A DNA stretch of 64,000 nt. It comes from Pycnococcus provasolii (taxonomy: Eukaryota; Chlorophyta; Pseudoscourfieldiophyceae; Pseudoscourfieldiales). The stretch lies in assembly GCA_049487715.1 (NCBI GenBank), contig CP150553.1, forward strand, positions 310,001 through 374,000. Reading direction: 5' to 3'. Position 1 is the stretch's first letter. Each line of letters begins with the position of its first letter. Of the stretch, positions 10,164-18,560 are shown one piece after another. Position numbers and translations under genes: made by a program. A model generated the notes under the pieces. That model was given only the letters and a program-made list of their open reading frames with translations, was not told the origin of the DNA and did not search any database.

Positions 10164-11093
10164 ATGACGACGCGAAATAGAACCAACCAGTTTCTGCGGA
10201 TGCGTGAGCAGGCGCTCAGGTACCGAAGACCATTCACGACTTCGAGTCCAGCCGAAGAGGAGGATGGGGATACCGAACGGCTGCTGTCAGGCTCCAACAC
10301 CTCTACACACCACGCAGTGAGCGTCTCGCCAATCTGGATGGAGATGAGTGAGGAAGTAACGTCTCTCATCGCTACCATCAAGGAAAAAACAAGCCAGCTC
10401 GGGAAAGCGCACGCACGCGCCATGCTCGTTTCCTTCGACGACGCCTCAAACGACGAGCATGCGGTAGAAATCCTCACGCAGGAAATCTCGAGGCTCTTTC
10501 GCAAGTGCGAGGGCTTAGTTAAGAGACTGGTAAAGGCAGACGGACAGAGTCAGGGAGATGCGGACGTGAAGACCCGCAAGAATGTGCAGATGAGCCACGC
10601 GCTCGAGCTTCAGCGGTTGACCACAGACTTTCGCAAGCAGCAGCGCCGTTACCTCGAGGAATGCGCACGCCGTGATGGGACGGGAGAGGCTGCTGCGGGA
10701 ACAATCGCTGCGATATTCGACACCGCGGAAACCACAGGGTCCATGGTGAGTGGAACGCCTAGCCTCTTCACTGAGTCCCAGGTGCTGCGCGCGAAGCAAA
10801 GCGAAGTATTCATCGAGGAACGCGAGCAAGAGGTGGAGTCCATCGCCCGCTCCGTGAACGATCTTGCAGAGATGATGCGTGACCTGTCGACTCTCGTCAT
10901 TGACCAAGGGTCGATTCTCGACCGCATCGACTACAACGTTGAGCAGGTAGCAGAGAAGGTGGATGCTGGCCTAAAGGAGCTAAAGAAGGCTGAGGAGCAT
11001 CAGAAGTCAAGCCGCATGTTCATCTGCATTCTTTTCCTCGTCGTCGCGTGCGTGCTGATGCTTCTTGTACTTGTGTTGAAGAGCATCATCTAA
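10164..11093 (+). CDS. Qa-SNARE of the syntaxin-16/Tlg2/SYP4 type
   Basis: 309 residues from ATG at 10164 (MTTRNRTNQFLRMREQ). It has the N-terminal RT/F motif region typical of Tlg2/SYP4 proteins, an Habc-like helical region (about 65-190), a SNARE motif near 215-280 and a C-terminal anchor, MFICILFLVVACVLMLLVLV. The SNARE core VNDLAEMMRDLSTLVIDQGS and DRIDYNVEQV contains the zero-layer Gln and matches SYP4/syntaxin-16 closely. Such proteins mediate endosome-to-trans-Golgi vesicle fusion. A partner in disassembly, gamma-SNAP, is encoded at 37834-38891 in this window. Assignment is strong. Confidence 0.93.
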   Translation: MTTRNRTNQFLRMREQALRYRRPFTTSSPAEEEDGDTERLLSGSNTSTHHAVSVSPIWMEMSEEVTSLIATIKEKTSQLGKAHARAMLVSFDDASNDEHAVEILTQEISRLFRKCEGLVKRLVKADGQSQGDADVKTRKNVQMSHALELQRLTTDFRKQQRRYLEECARRDGTGEAAAGTIAAIFDTAETTGSMVSGTPSLFTESQVLRAKQSEVFIEEREQEVESIARSVNDLAEMMRDLSTLVIDQGSILDRIDYNVEQVAEKVDAGLKELKKAEEHQKSSRMFICILFLVVACVLMLLVLVLKSII

Positions 11094-11103
11094 GATCGCT
11101 CAT

Positions 11104-11220
11104 TTAGTAAAGGATCGTGAGTCAACTTCGTCCAACAGTTATTCATTGAACAACTCGATTCAAATTCACCACCTTCCAGCCCATCCGATGGCGCTATTCA
11201 GCAGTAGCGCGTTTGTACAT
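11104..11220 (+). repeat. Dispersed 3'-flank element, copy a
   Basis: Just after the syntaxin stop, the sequence around ACTTCGTCCAACAGTTATTC and GATGGCGCTATTCAGCAG resembles segments after HisRS (24807), NOP2 (33205, reversed) and a small gene at 50031. Copies are diverged but share a core near ACTTTGTCCAGCAGTCGTCC. They may be degenerate mobile elements or a shared 3' UTR signal. Confidence 0.45.
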
Positions 11221-11416
11221 CCGGCGTGAGAGCTCCGCTTGCGCATTGTTGTCGTTGTTGTCATCATGAACAGACTTATTATGTATTGCGTTTTCAAAAC
11301 GTTTACTTAAGGAAGTTTTTTTTTAAAACCCTGAGCTATGACAAGCAGTAGCCGCGTACTCTCTCGCTCTCTCTCTCCCTCCTCTCTCATTCTCTTACTA
11401 TCTAACTTATGCAATT
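11221..11416. other. 3' flanks between syntaxin and APS reductase genes
   Basis: Convergent 3' ends. It contains an A/T-rich stretch near 11275-11330 and a CT microsatellite at 11359-11400. No gene was seen. Confidence 0.5.
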
Positions 11417-12703
11417 TTACTTCGTGAATCCCAGGTAGTCGCGCGCCTCGACGCCGCTCACATTCTTCGTGAACGTGAGAAGGTCGTCCACGGTGCGCTT
11501 CTCGGACAGGTACGAGATGGGCTTCGCGTTAGTACTCGACTTGCCCGGGATGTACACGATGCGTGGAAACGTCTCAAGTTGGAACTTATCCGCGGAGAAC
11601 TCTCGCTCTGTGTCGGCGCGGAACTTGAACACCTTCACATCTTCACCTGTTGCGCCGATCTTGGCAGCGGCCGCCTCGAAGTCCTCCTCGAGTCCCTGAC
11701 AAAACTGGCACCACGGCGCGTACAGAACGCCCACCGCACCCTTCTCGGGGCGCGACGAAGCATCGGTGGCGAGCGCCTCGAGATCCGCCTTGGACATCTC
11801 CGTCACGGAATCGTACAGCGACTGCTTCTCACCCTCTTCGCCCGCCGAATCGTCACCCTCCTGCCCGGCAATGTTTCCGCTGTGAAGGCCGCACTCCTTG
11901 GCAGCGGCGTCCTCCCACCACCAGCGTCCCTCGCGCTCGGGCTGGTTCGGCAGCACCGACTTTGTGCACGGCTGGCATCCAATGGAGTCGTATCCCACCT
12001 CGTGCAGCTTGTTCGTTGGCACGCCCATGGTGCGCAGGAACATCCACACGTCTGCGGAAGACGCGTTCGACATGGGATTGTACTTGATCAGGCTTCCCTC
12101 GCCGCCATCGAGTCCCTCAAAGACGGGGTCCACCTCAACAACGGGCACGGCGGCACGCGTTCCGGGGCTCTGGTCCTTGCGCTGTCCGGTGACCCACGCC
12201 TTGAGCGTCTTGAGCTGGCGGCGAAGCGGGCGCACCTTGCGCACACGGCAGCACTCCTGGTGTCCGTCCTCGTAGAACGAGAACATGCCCTTCTCGCGCA
12301 CGAGGTCCATGCACTCCTGCGCGTCAGGGAAGGTGTACTCGATGTTGATCCCGTAGTGCTTCTCCACTGCGTCGAAAAGCTCGTACGTCTCCTTATCGAG
12401 ACGGCCCGTGTCGAGCGAGAACACGCGGAACGGTCTTCCCGTCAGCTTCGCGTACTCGATCACCGCGACGTCCTCCGCACCGGAGAAGGCGATGGCGATT
12501 TCGTCGCCGAACGTCGCCAAAGCGTGGTCCATGATCTCGATCGGCGAGAGGTCATCCATATTCGTCGCGAGGGACTTCCAGTCGAGCTGCGTGGCGACGT
12601 TGACGCTGTTGTTCCTCGACGCACGGCACGACACGCGCGCGGTGCGTGCAGCGTTGCGTGCGCGCGTGGCAACGTTGTTAGGCTTGGCGGCGGCCATCAT
12701 CAT
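11417..12703 (-). CDS. APR: Plastid adenosine 5'-phosphosulfate reductase with thioredoxin domain
   Basis: 428 residues from ATG at 12703. It reduces APS to sulfite in plastid sulfate assimilation. Residues 1-32 form an Arg/Ala-rich transit peptide. The reductase domain (about 50-280) has [19 protein letters not shown], a Cys pair at 151-152 and Cys243/Cys246 (GCQPC) that together bind the 4Fe-4S cluster, and the catalytic Cys271 in KECGLH. The C-terminal thioredoxin/glutaredoxin-like domain (about 295-425) carries APWCQFC with Cys332 and Cys335. This two-domain form is the plant and algal APR rather than bacterial PAPS reductase. It is divergent from the TTL-like gene. The downstream enzyme cysteine synthase is encoded at 55745. 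Assignment is very strong. Confidence 0.96.
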   Translation of the reverse strand: MMMAAAKPNNVATRARNAARTARVSCRASRNNSVNVATQLDWKSLATNMDDLSPIEIMDHALATFGDEIAIAFSGAEDVAVIEYAKLTGRPFRVFSLDTGRLDKETYELFDAVEKHYGINIEYTFPDAQECMDLVREKGMFSFYEDGHQECCRVRKVRPLRRQLKTLKAWVTGQRKDQSPGTRAAVPVVEVDPVFEGLDGGEGSLIKYNPMSNASSADVWMFLRTMGVPTNKLHEVGYDSIGCQPCTKSVLPNQPEREGRWWWEDAAAKECGLHSGNIAGQEGDDSAGEEGEKQSLYDSVTEMSKADLEALATDASSRPEKGAVGVLYAPWCQFCQGLEEDFEAAAAKIGATGEDVKVFKFRADTEREFSADKFQLETFPRIVYIPGKSSTNAKPISYLSEKRTVDDLLTFTKNVSGVEARDYLGFTK

Positions 12704-13058
12704 CCCGACAGTCGAGTGTGGAGTATGACGCCGGGTGGACCTGACAAAGGGGGGGGGGGTGGAAGAGGAGAGGGGAGGGGCCGGGGCCGGGGCCGGACAG
12801 GGAGGGAGTGTGCGGCCCACAAGGAGGCGCATTCCGGGATCCTTTTTTCAATCCCGGAGAACAACCCAATCCGGTCGCAGGCCAGGCAGGAAGAAAGGGA
12901 CACGATTTCCATGCCACGACGGATCCCCAATCAGGGACCACCCCCCCTTTCCCCGTCCCCTCGTTCTGCTCCGGCCTTCCAAGTTCCAGCTGTCTTCCAG
13001 TCAAACCCGGTCCTCCCGTCCCGGTCAAACGCAACGACTTCTACCTCGGCTCTCCGCC
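12704..13058. promoter_or_regulatory. Divergent promoter region, APR and TTL-like genes
   Basis: A 355-bp gap between two outward genes. It has a run of 9 or more G at about 12748-12757, GGGGCC repeats near 12777-12796, and C/T-rich tracts before the plus-strand start. No discrete motif can be assigned. Confidence 0.4.
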
Positions 13059-16000
13059 ATGGACACGCAAGACACTCACGTCTCGCCCATACGCGCGGCG
13101 TTCGCGTCGCAGCTCGCGCGCCTAGAGAGGCAACTCAACAGGGAAAAGGAGGCGTACGTGCGAGCTTCTTCGGTGGCCGTGCGGTGCAAATCCAAAAGTG
13201 CCGGTATGCACAGCCTCGACGAAAGAGGCCGCGGCGCCCTTAAGACGACGACAAGCCTTGGCTTGCAGACACCACTTGCGGAAAGAAGTGGGAACAAGTG
13301 CAACCGTCGCCCCAAGACAGCATCTCCGGCTGGTAGATTGCCCTCGACGGCGCAACCACATCACCAGCAGAAGCAGAAGATTCGGCACAAATCCAGCTCG
13401 GCGAGAGGGCATCGCGGCAGCGACGCCACGGCTGTGCCAGCAAAGCCAAAGGCGGAGGAGCAACAGCAGGTCGTGAAGCAGAGCCGGCACACGTACAACG
13501 ATACGCTCAGATTTGTGCGTGCAGCGTACGGAATGCCGAGTTCAACAGCAGGTCAACTGGCACCGACGATGTCAAAGGATGCTGCACTCGTGTCTCAACA
13601 GCAACGCGTTCGTGCCGAGGCTGACATCGCGAGGCTACGCGCACGGGTCGAGGCGGCGGCACGCGAAGCGATGGATCGCGAACTTTGCGCTGAGCAGGAG
13701 AGACGAGATCTCACGACGCGCATGGGATGGGACAACGTGCGCGCGCGCGTTTTTGACATGCCTGAAAGGGCTCTCGTGGAGCCGGATGGGGGCTTAGCTT
13801 TAGTCGACTATAAGCCTCTGCATCCACCCACAGTGCCGCCGGAGATGGCGCATGCTGCCGCGGTGGCTATTCGTGCCGCACAAGATACCCTGCTCGCTAC
13901 TCTTGCGGATCGACAGAAGCAAGCGTACGAGGCTGTTTGCGCTGAAGATGCACACAAGGAAGCTATGGCAGCGGCTGCGCGCGAAGCCGCCATGAAGATT
14001 GTCGCGTCGACTCTTGACAAGGTCCAGCAGGCTGGCGGAGTTGAGGCACTGCGCGAGCGGAGCATGGAAGAAAGACACAAGGAGCAGGCAGCTCATGCCG
14101 ACTACATACGACGACGAATGAAGACGGGTGCCGCGGAGGCGGCATCACTTCGCCGAGCACTTGACCTTCTGCGTCGGCGCGTGGGAAATTATAACGCTCG
14201 CGTGTTTGCATGCCCAGATGCTGGATACGGTGAATTTCTTCGGCGATGCATGAAAGAGCAAGGTTGGGTCGAAGCTAGTGCCGGCAACGTGCAACGTCCA
14301 CCTGAATCTTGCGCGCGCGCGTCAGTGGGAGATCTCAGTGCCGCCGCAGCTGCTCAGCTGGATGCCGATGGAACCTGGCAGGTGGTGATCACGCGTAAGA
14401 TGCCTGCCCGAGGTTGTGTGCCGGGGCAGGTTCTCCCACAGCTGCCGCAGCTACGAGCTATTTCCACAAAAGGTGGCCTTGCAACGGTGATGCGAAAACA
14501 GCTTGTCATGGCTGAAAGGTCGCTGGATGCGACGGAGGTGACGCACGACGAGCCGCAGAAAACGACATTCGACGCACGCACAGGTGCTATCATGCAGTGC
14601 ACATGTCCTCGAACGTACGACTTGTCCTGCGCACGACAGCTCGACGTATTTAGAAGGGATTACCAATTATCCACAGCGTATGCAATTCTTGCTTGCTGCG
14701 AAATTTCGGGTGAGCCTTGTGTCCCCGCGACCGATTCCACGGGATGGGCAAGCGGGATGCCCGATCGATGCGCGATGCTATTGGCACTGCGTTACATTTT
14801 CACCGAGGGCTTGAAAACGGGCGCTGAAATCACGCTTGACAGTGTCCGCGACCTGCTGCGCGAGGCTCGGATCGAGGAGTGCGAGCTGACAAAGCCGCTG
14901 GGTGTGGAGGAGTATGCGAGCCTGCGGGAATACCTCGCGAAGATGCGGGATGCGGGACTGCAGAAAGAAAAACCTGGACTCGCCGCCTACTTTCAGGCAG
15001 AAGATTCTATTCTCGTACGTGGAGAATCGCCTCCTGAGGTTATCACGACTTTATACGTTGTCGAAGATACTGTTAAGGTCAGCCTTATCATACCGGCTTC
15101 TCAGATGCCCTTGCACGCAGAGACCACGCACGATGATGAAGATGCAGTGCTCCAATGCTTGTGCGTGCGCGTCGCACGATCGTTATCAGCCAATAACTGG
15201 CAGGCTTCGATGAACGGACCTTCAAATATATGGATGTGCAAACCCATCGCGGCAGCACGTGGCGAAGGCATTCATGTGTGCGACACGTTCGACTCGATCA
15301 TGCGCCTGTCCGGTGCCAAGAATGCAAGCCTTATCGTACAAAAGTACCTCGAGCGTCCGGCTGTCCACAGCACGTCCGCCGGGCTGTGCAAGATCGATCT
15401 GCGCGTTTGGGTAGCCTGCTTAACTGGCAGAATTTCATCCGCTGGCACCAAGGTCGAAGCGGCTGCCTACGTTTACGATGCCATACTTGTGCGGGTGGCA
15501 TCCTGTGCTCACACGCTCAGGCCCAACTCCATGCACCGTGCACGTGCGGGGAATGCGTCACGTGAAGTGAATGGTGGTGGTGGTGGTGGTGGCGGCGGCG
15601 GTAACCCGCACCTGTGCAATCGTGCGCTTTCTTCGGGCGGGGCAGAAGCTCTCGACTTGTACACATGGCTCGAAGCACGTGCGGCTGGCCTAGAAAGTGG
15701 GCGCAATTCGCATGCCTCGATCACGACTGCGTCTCGGACACGCATTTTGGACGAGCAAAGATCATTCATCACCAGTCAGATTAGATCGCAGGTTTCGGGA
15801 GCGCTGCGCATCGGCGCTCCATCTCTATTTGGTCGTGACGATGCGATGCGGTCAACCGTGAACTCGGGACTTGAGCTGCTTGGCTTCGACTTTCTAATTG
15901 ACGCCGACGATCGATGCTACTTGCTAGAGGTGAACGAGGGTCCTGACTTGCGCGTACATAGTCGAGACACGCCAGGCGATGCTGCCAAAGCTTCAATGAT

Positions 16001-16145
16001 GTCGGACCTCGTTGGTCTGTATGAGCTTGCGACAGCGAGTGCTGAGATCGATGCCTACGATGTGGCTGCCTCAAACGAAGGCGGCGACCTTCGACAACCC
16101 GCCCAATTTCCAGATTGCGTTCGGTCGTGGAGGCGTGTTGTCTAG
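13059..16145 (+). CDS. Tubulin-tyrosine-ligase-like (TTLL) protein
   Basis: 1,028 residues from ATG at 13059 (MDTQDTHVSPIRAAFASQ); the same frame is open upstream through UTR-like sequence. The first half is basic and helical, with Arg/Ala/Glu-rich coiled-coil segments (about 185-380). The TTL/ATP-grasp domain spans about 530-1005. Visible motifs are NIWMCKPIAAARGEGIHVCD (nucleotide-binding lysine, about 715-735), LIVQKYLERP, KIDLRVWVACLTG and GFDFLIDADDRCYLLEVNEG (metal-binding Glu/Asn, about 942-962). A Gly-rich insert (about 838-848) separates the last blocks. TTLLs add amino acids, mostly Glu, to tubulin tails. Which modification this one makes is unclear. Family membership is well supported. 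Confidence 0.88.
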   Translation: MDTQDTHVSPIRAAFASQLARLERQLNREKEAYVRASSVAVRCKSKSAGMHSLDERGRGALKTTTSLGLQTPLAERSGNKCNRRPKTASPAGRLPSTAQPHHQQKQKIRHKSSSARGHRGSDATAVPAKPKAEEQQQVVKQSRHTYNDTLRFVRAAYGMPSSTAGQLAPTMSKDAALVSQQQRVRAEADIARLRARVEAAAREAMDRELCAEQERRDLTTRMGWDNVRARVFDMPERALVEPDGGLALVDYKPLHPPTVPPEMAHAAAVAIRAAQDTLLATLADRQKQAYEAVCAEDAHKEAMAAAAREAAMKIVASTLDKVQQAGGVEALRERSMEERHKEQAAHADYIRRRMKTGAAEAASLRRALDLLRRRVGNYNARVFACPDAGYGEFLRRCMKEQGWVEASAGNVQRPPESCARASVGDLSAAAAAQLDADGTWQVVITRKMPARGCVPGQVLPQLPQLRAISTKGGLATVMRKQLVMAERSLDATEVTHDEPQKTTFDARTGAIMQCTCPRTYDLSCARQLDVFRRDYQLSTAYAILACCEISGEPCVPATDSTGWASGMPDRCAMLLALRYIFTEGLKTGAEITLDSVRDLLREARIEECELTKPLGVEEYASLREYLAKMRDAGLQKEKPGLAAYFQAEDSILVRGESPPEVITTLYVVEDTVKVSLIIPASQMPLHAETTHDDEDAVLQCLCVRVARSLSANNWQASMNGPSNIWMCKPIAAARGEGIHVCDTFDSIMRLSGAKNASLIVQKYLERPAVHSTSAGLCKIDLRVWVACLTGRISSAGTKVEAAAYVYDAILVRVASCAHTLRPNSMHRARAGNASREVNGGGGGGGGGGNPHLCNRALSSGGAEALDLYTWLEARAAGLESGRNSHASITTASRTRILDEQRSFITSQIRSQVSGALRIGAPSLFGRDDAMRSTVNSGLELLGFDFLIDADDRCYLLEVNEGPDLRVHSRDTPGDAAKASMMSDLVGLYELATASAEIDAYDVAASNEGGDLRQPAQFPDCVRSWRRVV

Positions 16146-16583
16146 CTAGAAGGAGATTTTGTGAAGTAACAATACAAATGTGTATTATTTCCATTCATTT
16201 ACACCTTCTCATCCTTGTCCTTGTCGTCGCCTCTGACTATGAGTAACGCCTCACGAACGCCCAACCCTCGTCCATCCCCCCCCACGCAAGTCACTTTCTA
16301 ATGACGGCGGACATCGCTCATCTTCAACCTTCTTTTTCTTCCGTTATAAAAATAATGACGTTTTGGGTTGACCAATACCCGGGTAGTGAGGTGAAACATA
16401 AAAATGGCGTCGTATTTCGTCCCAGTCGAAGTTTTTTTTTGACAAACAGGTTCGGGATCGGAGGGCCTCCCTTTCCTTCCCCTCCCCTCCACGACACCAT
16501 CTTCCGGTTCCACAGACGTTACTTAAAGTTTATAGACTAATATTTCCATTCAAATCATAAATTATATTTCGAATACACACACT
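16146..16583. other. Intergenic 3' flanks; source of duplicated segment
   Basis: No gene. The part at about 16325-16420 and 16560-16583 reappears, reverse-complemented and diverged, at 29083-29330 beside the truncated PQQ-dehydrogenase copy. Confidence 0.6.
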
Positions 16584-18308
16584 TTACGCCGCAGCAACGA
16601 GCAAGACGGCGAGCACGAAAACGGCGCCATCTGTCGTTGTTGTCGTCGCCTCTAACGTCGTCGTCGTCGTCACCTCTGTCGTTGTTGTCGTCGCCTCTGT
16701 CGTTGTCGTTGTCGTCGTCGCCGGTGTAGTCGTCGTCGTCGTCACCTCTGTCGTTGTCGTCGTCATCGTCGCCTCTGTCGTTGTCGTCGTCATCGTCGCC
16801 GGTGTAGTCGTCGTCGCCGTCGCCGCCGGTGTAGTCGTCGTCGTCGTCGTCGTCGTCGCCTCTGTCGTCGTCGCCGGTGTAGTCGTCGTCGCCGTCGTCG
16901 TCGTCGCCGGTGTAGTCGTCGTCGTCGTCGTCGTCGCCGGTGGAGTCGTCGTCGTTGTCGTCGCCGGTGTAGTCGTATGCCAAGCTAGACGGTAAACTGC
17001 GTTTTTTCCGTCATCTGAAATTAGGACGGAACCGTCGGGTAATAGTTCGACGTCAACTGGGCGACCCCATGCAGAGTCGGAGGATCTGTCAAGCCAGCCA
17101 TCAATGAGCACGTCGTGCGTCTTAACCTCGCCCGTTGAGCGCAGCACGACACGATGGACGGAGTATCCAATCTTTCGGCTCCGATTCCACGAGCCGTGCA
17201 AAGCAACTAATACGGTCGTCTCGTTCGCGTCGTCTGGAAAGTCACTCTTCGGCAGTACATGCGCTCCACCCTCCGAAAAGCTGCGGTTATAAAAGCGCAT
17301 GCCCAACGGAGCCGTGTGTGGTCCAAGCGCCTGTATGCGGCCATTTTGCTCCAGCGTGGCTGCGCCACCGCCCTCGCCAGGAGAACCACAACTTCGCGTC
17401 GAACCGCCTGGATTCATTGATGGGTCAGAGTGTGGCGATATGACGCCAGCGTCGCGAACGTAAGGGTCTCCAGAACCTGCCCCATGACAGTACGGATATC
17501 CAAATTTTCCCGGAAGTGGGCTTGTTGGCTCGTTGACACGAACCACATTCAACGTACAGTCAGGCACGTCATCCCCGAGGCCATCAGCGCCATTGTCTGT
17601 GAAGTACAGCTCTCCGTCGTTGTGCGTGTGGAAGTCGAACCCCACGGTATTTCGAACGCCGGTGGCAACTGGCTCAAGACCTGTGCCGTCGTACCGGATG
17701 CGATTAATTGAGCCATACGTCATGGGGCCACTTCCTACTGTTTCCATGGTGCAGATATTGCACGGCGCGCCGATAGGAACGTAAAGCCAGGTGCGCGTTG
17801 GATCAAAACGTATGAATTTCCAACCGTGAGAAGCGTCCGACGGGAACGCGTCACTTATCAGCGTCGGATTCCCAAATGGCTTACCGGCTAGCGCAGCATC
17901 GTCGACGTTATCATACCGCCACAGCCGATTAACTTGGGCAAGGAAGAGCGAATTGCCACGATACGCAATGCCGTTTGGCGTGCTCTTATCGGCGATGACC
18001 GTGACGGTGCTTTCTGCCACGCCGTCGTTATCTGCGTCGATGAGGGCATACACCCTCGTCGACCTCCGCGTCGAGACGTACACAATCCACTCCGGCCGGC
18101 GGTCGCTCAAGGCGAGTGAGCGTGCGTTTGGCACGTCAGGTGAGAAGTACGTGAGACGATACTCGCCTCCTTGTTGCGCGTTTGTGTTCGCGGGAAGTAC
18201 GCGCAAGGTGGTTGTTTTCGTCAAGTCTTCGTTGGCGATGGCCGTGCCCGCTAGTGCGAGGAGAGCGAGGCAAGAGAAGGAGAGCACATCAACCAGGCGT
18301 GCGGGCAT
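16584..18308 (-). CDS. Secreted PQQ-dependent sugar dehydrogenase-like beta-propeller with Thr-rich tail
   Basis: 574 residues from ATG at 18308. Residues 1-26 are a clear signal peptide (SFSCLALLALAGTAIA). A six-bladed propeller of the soluble glucose/sorbosone dehydrogenase type follows: TPNGIAYRGNSLFLAQ, GWKFIRFDPTRTWLYVPIG, GVRNTVGFDFHTHNDGELYF, and the late blade HGSWNRSRKIGYSVHRV. From about residue 441 a mucin-like (Thr)n-Pro-Ala-Thr tract runs to a short hydrophobic end, VFVLAVLLVAAA, compatible with a GPI or wall anchor. The substrate and use of PQQ are inferred from fold. The last 220 or so codons plus 3' flank are duplicated downstream of the IMPase gene at 28693. Confidence 0.85.
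   Translation of the reverse strand: MPARLVDVLSFSCLALLALAGTAIANEDLTKTTTLRVLPANTNAQQGGEYRLTYFSPDVPNARSLALSDRRPEWIVYVSTRRSTRVYALIDADNDGVAESTVTVIADKSTPNGIAYRGNSLFLAQVNRLWRYDNVDDAALAGKPFGNPTLISDAFPSDASHGWKFIRFDPTRTWLYVPIGAPCNICTMETVGSGPMTYGSINRIRYDGTGLEPVATGVRNTVGFDFHTHNDGELYFTDNGADGLGDDVPDCTLNVVRVNEPTSPLPGKFGYPYCHGAGSGDPYVRDAGVISPHSDPSMNPGGSTRSCGSPGEGGGAATLEQNGRIQALGPHTAPLGMRFYNRSFSEGGAHVLPKSDFPDDANETTVLVALHGSWNRSRKIGYSVHRVVLRSTGEVKTHDVLIDGWLDRSSDSAWGRPVDVELLPDGSVLISDDGKNAVYRLAWHTTTPATTTTTTPPATTTTTTTTPATTTTATTTTPATTTEATTTTTTTTTPAATATTTTPATMTTTTTEATMTTTTTEVTTTTTTPATTTTTTTEATTTTTEVTTTTTLEATTTTTDGAVFVLAVLLVAAA
16624..16980. repeat. GTC/GAC-type trinucleotide repeat encoding the Thr tract
   Basis: Interspersed (GTC)n with TCGCCGGTGTAG and CCTCTGTCGTTG interruptions. 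On the minus strand it encodes Thr-rich linker. The other copy of this gene (28976-29040) has a much shorter tract, showing length instability. Confidence 0.85.
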
Positions 18309-18527
18309 GGAGTTGTGACTGTGGTGGAGGTGACGTGTTGGGAGCCAAAGGGACCTCAAACAGGGCACAGGGCACAGGTGCGAAGTGAAACCCCAATCCA
18401 TCCGCCTCCGCCTCCGCCTTGTGCTTGTGCTATCTACCTATCCCCGTTCTCCGCTTCTTTCCGCCACACATCTGCTACATTAAGTCTTAAGAAAGTTTCC
18501 CCTTTCCATCTGCTTCCATTCGCAGTC

Positions 18528-18545
18528 CGGGTTGTAGCAAACCCG
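18528..18545 (-). other. Hairpin in the 3' flank of the Fanzor gene
   Basis: CGGGTT and AACCCG are separated by a 6-nt loop, about 16 nt beyond the stop codon and directly after a run of T on the minus strand. In TnpB and Fanzor loci the guide (omega) RNA is encoded at the 3' end of the gene, so this could be part of it, or a chance hairpin. Confidence 0.3.
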
Positions 18546-18560
18546 AAAAAAAAAACACCC

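Noticed and set aside
11579-13243. 554-codon plus-strand ORF
   Set aside because: It is antisense to APS reductase, whose family motifs and cluster cysteines are all on the minus strand.
16624-16980. Regular repeats considered as a CRISPR array
   Set aside because: Units are trinucleotides and short words without unique spacers, in a coding region of a eukaryotic genome.
16555-16983. Asp-rich ORF (DDDDYTGDD repeats)
   Set aside because: It is another frame of the trinucleotide repeat that encodes the Thr-rich tail.
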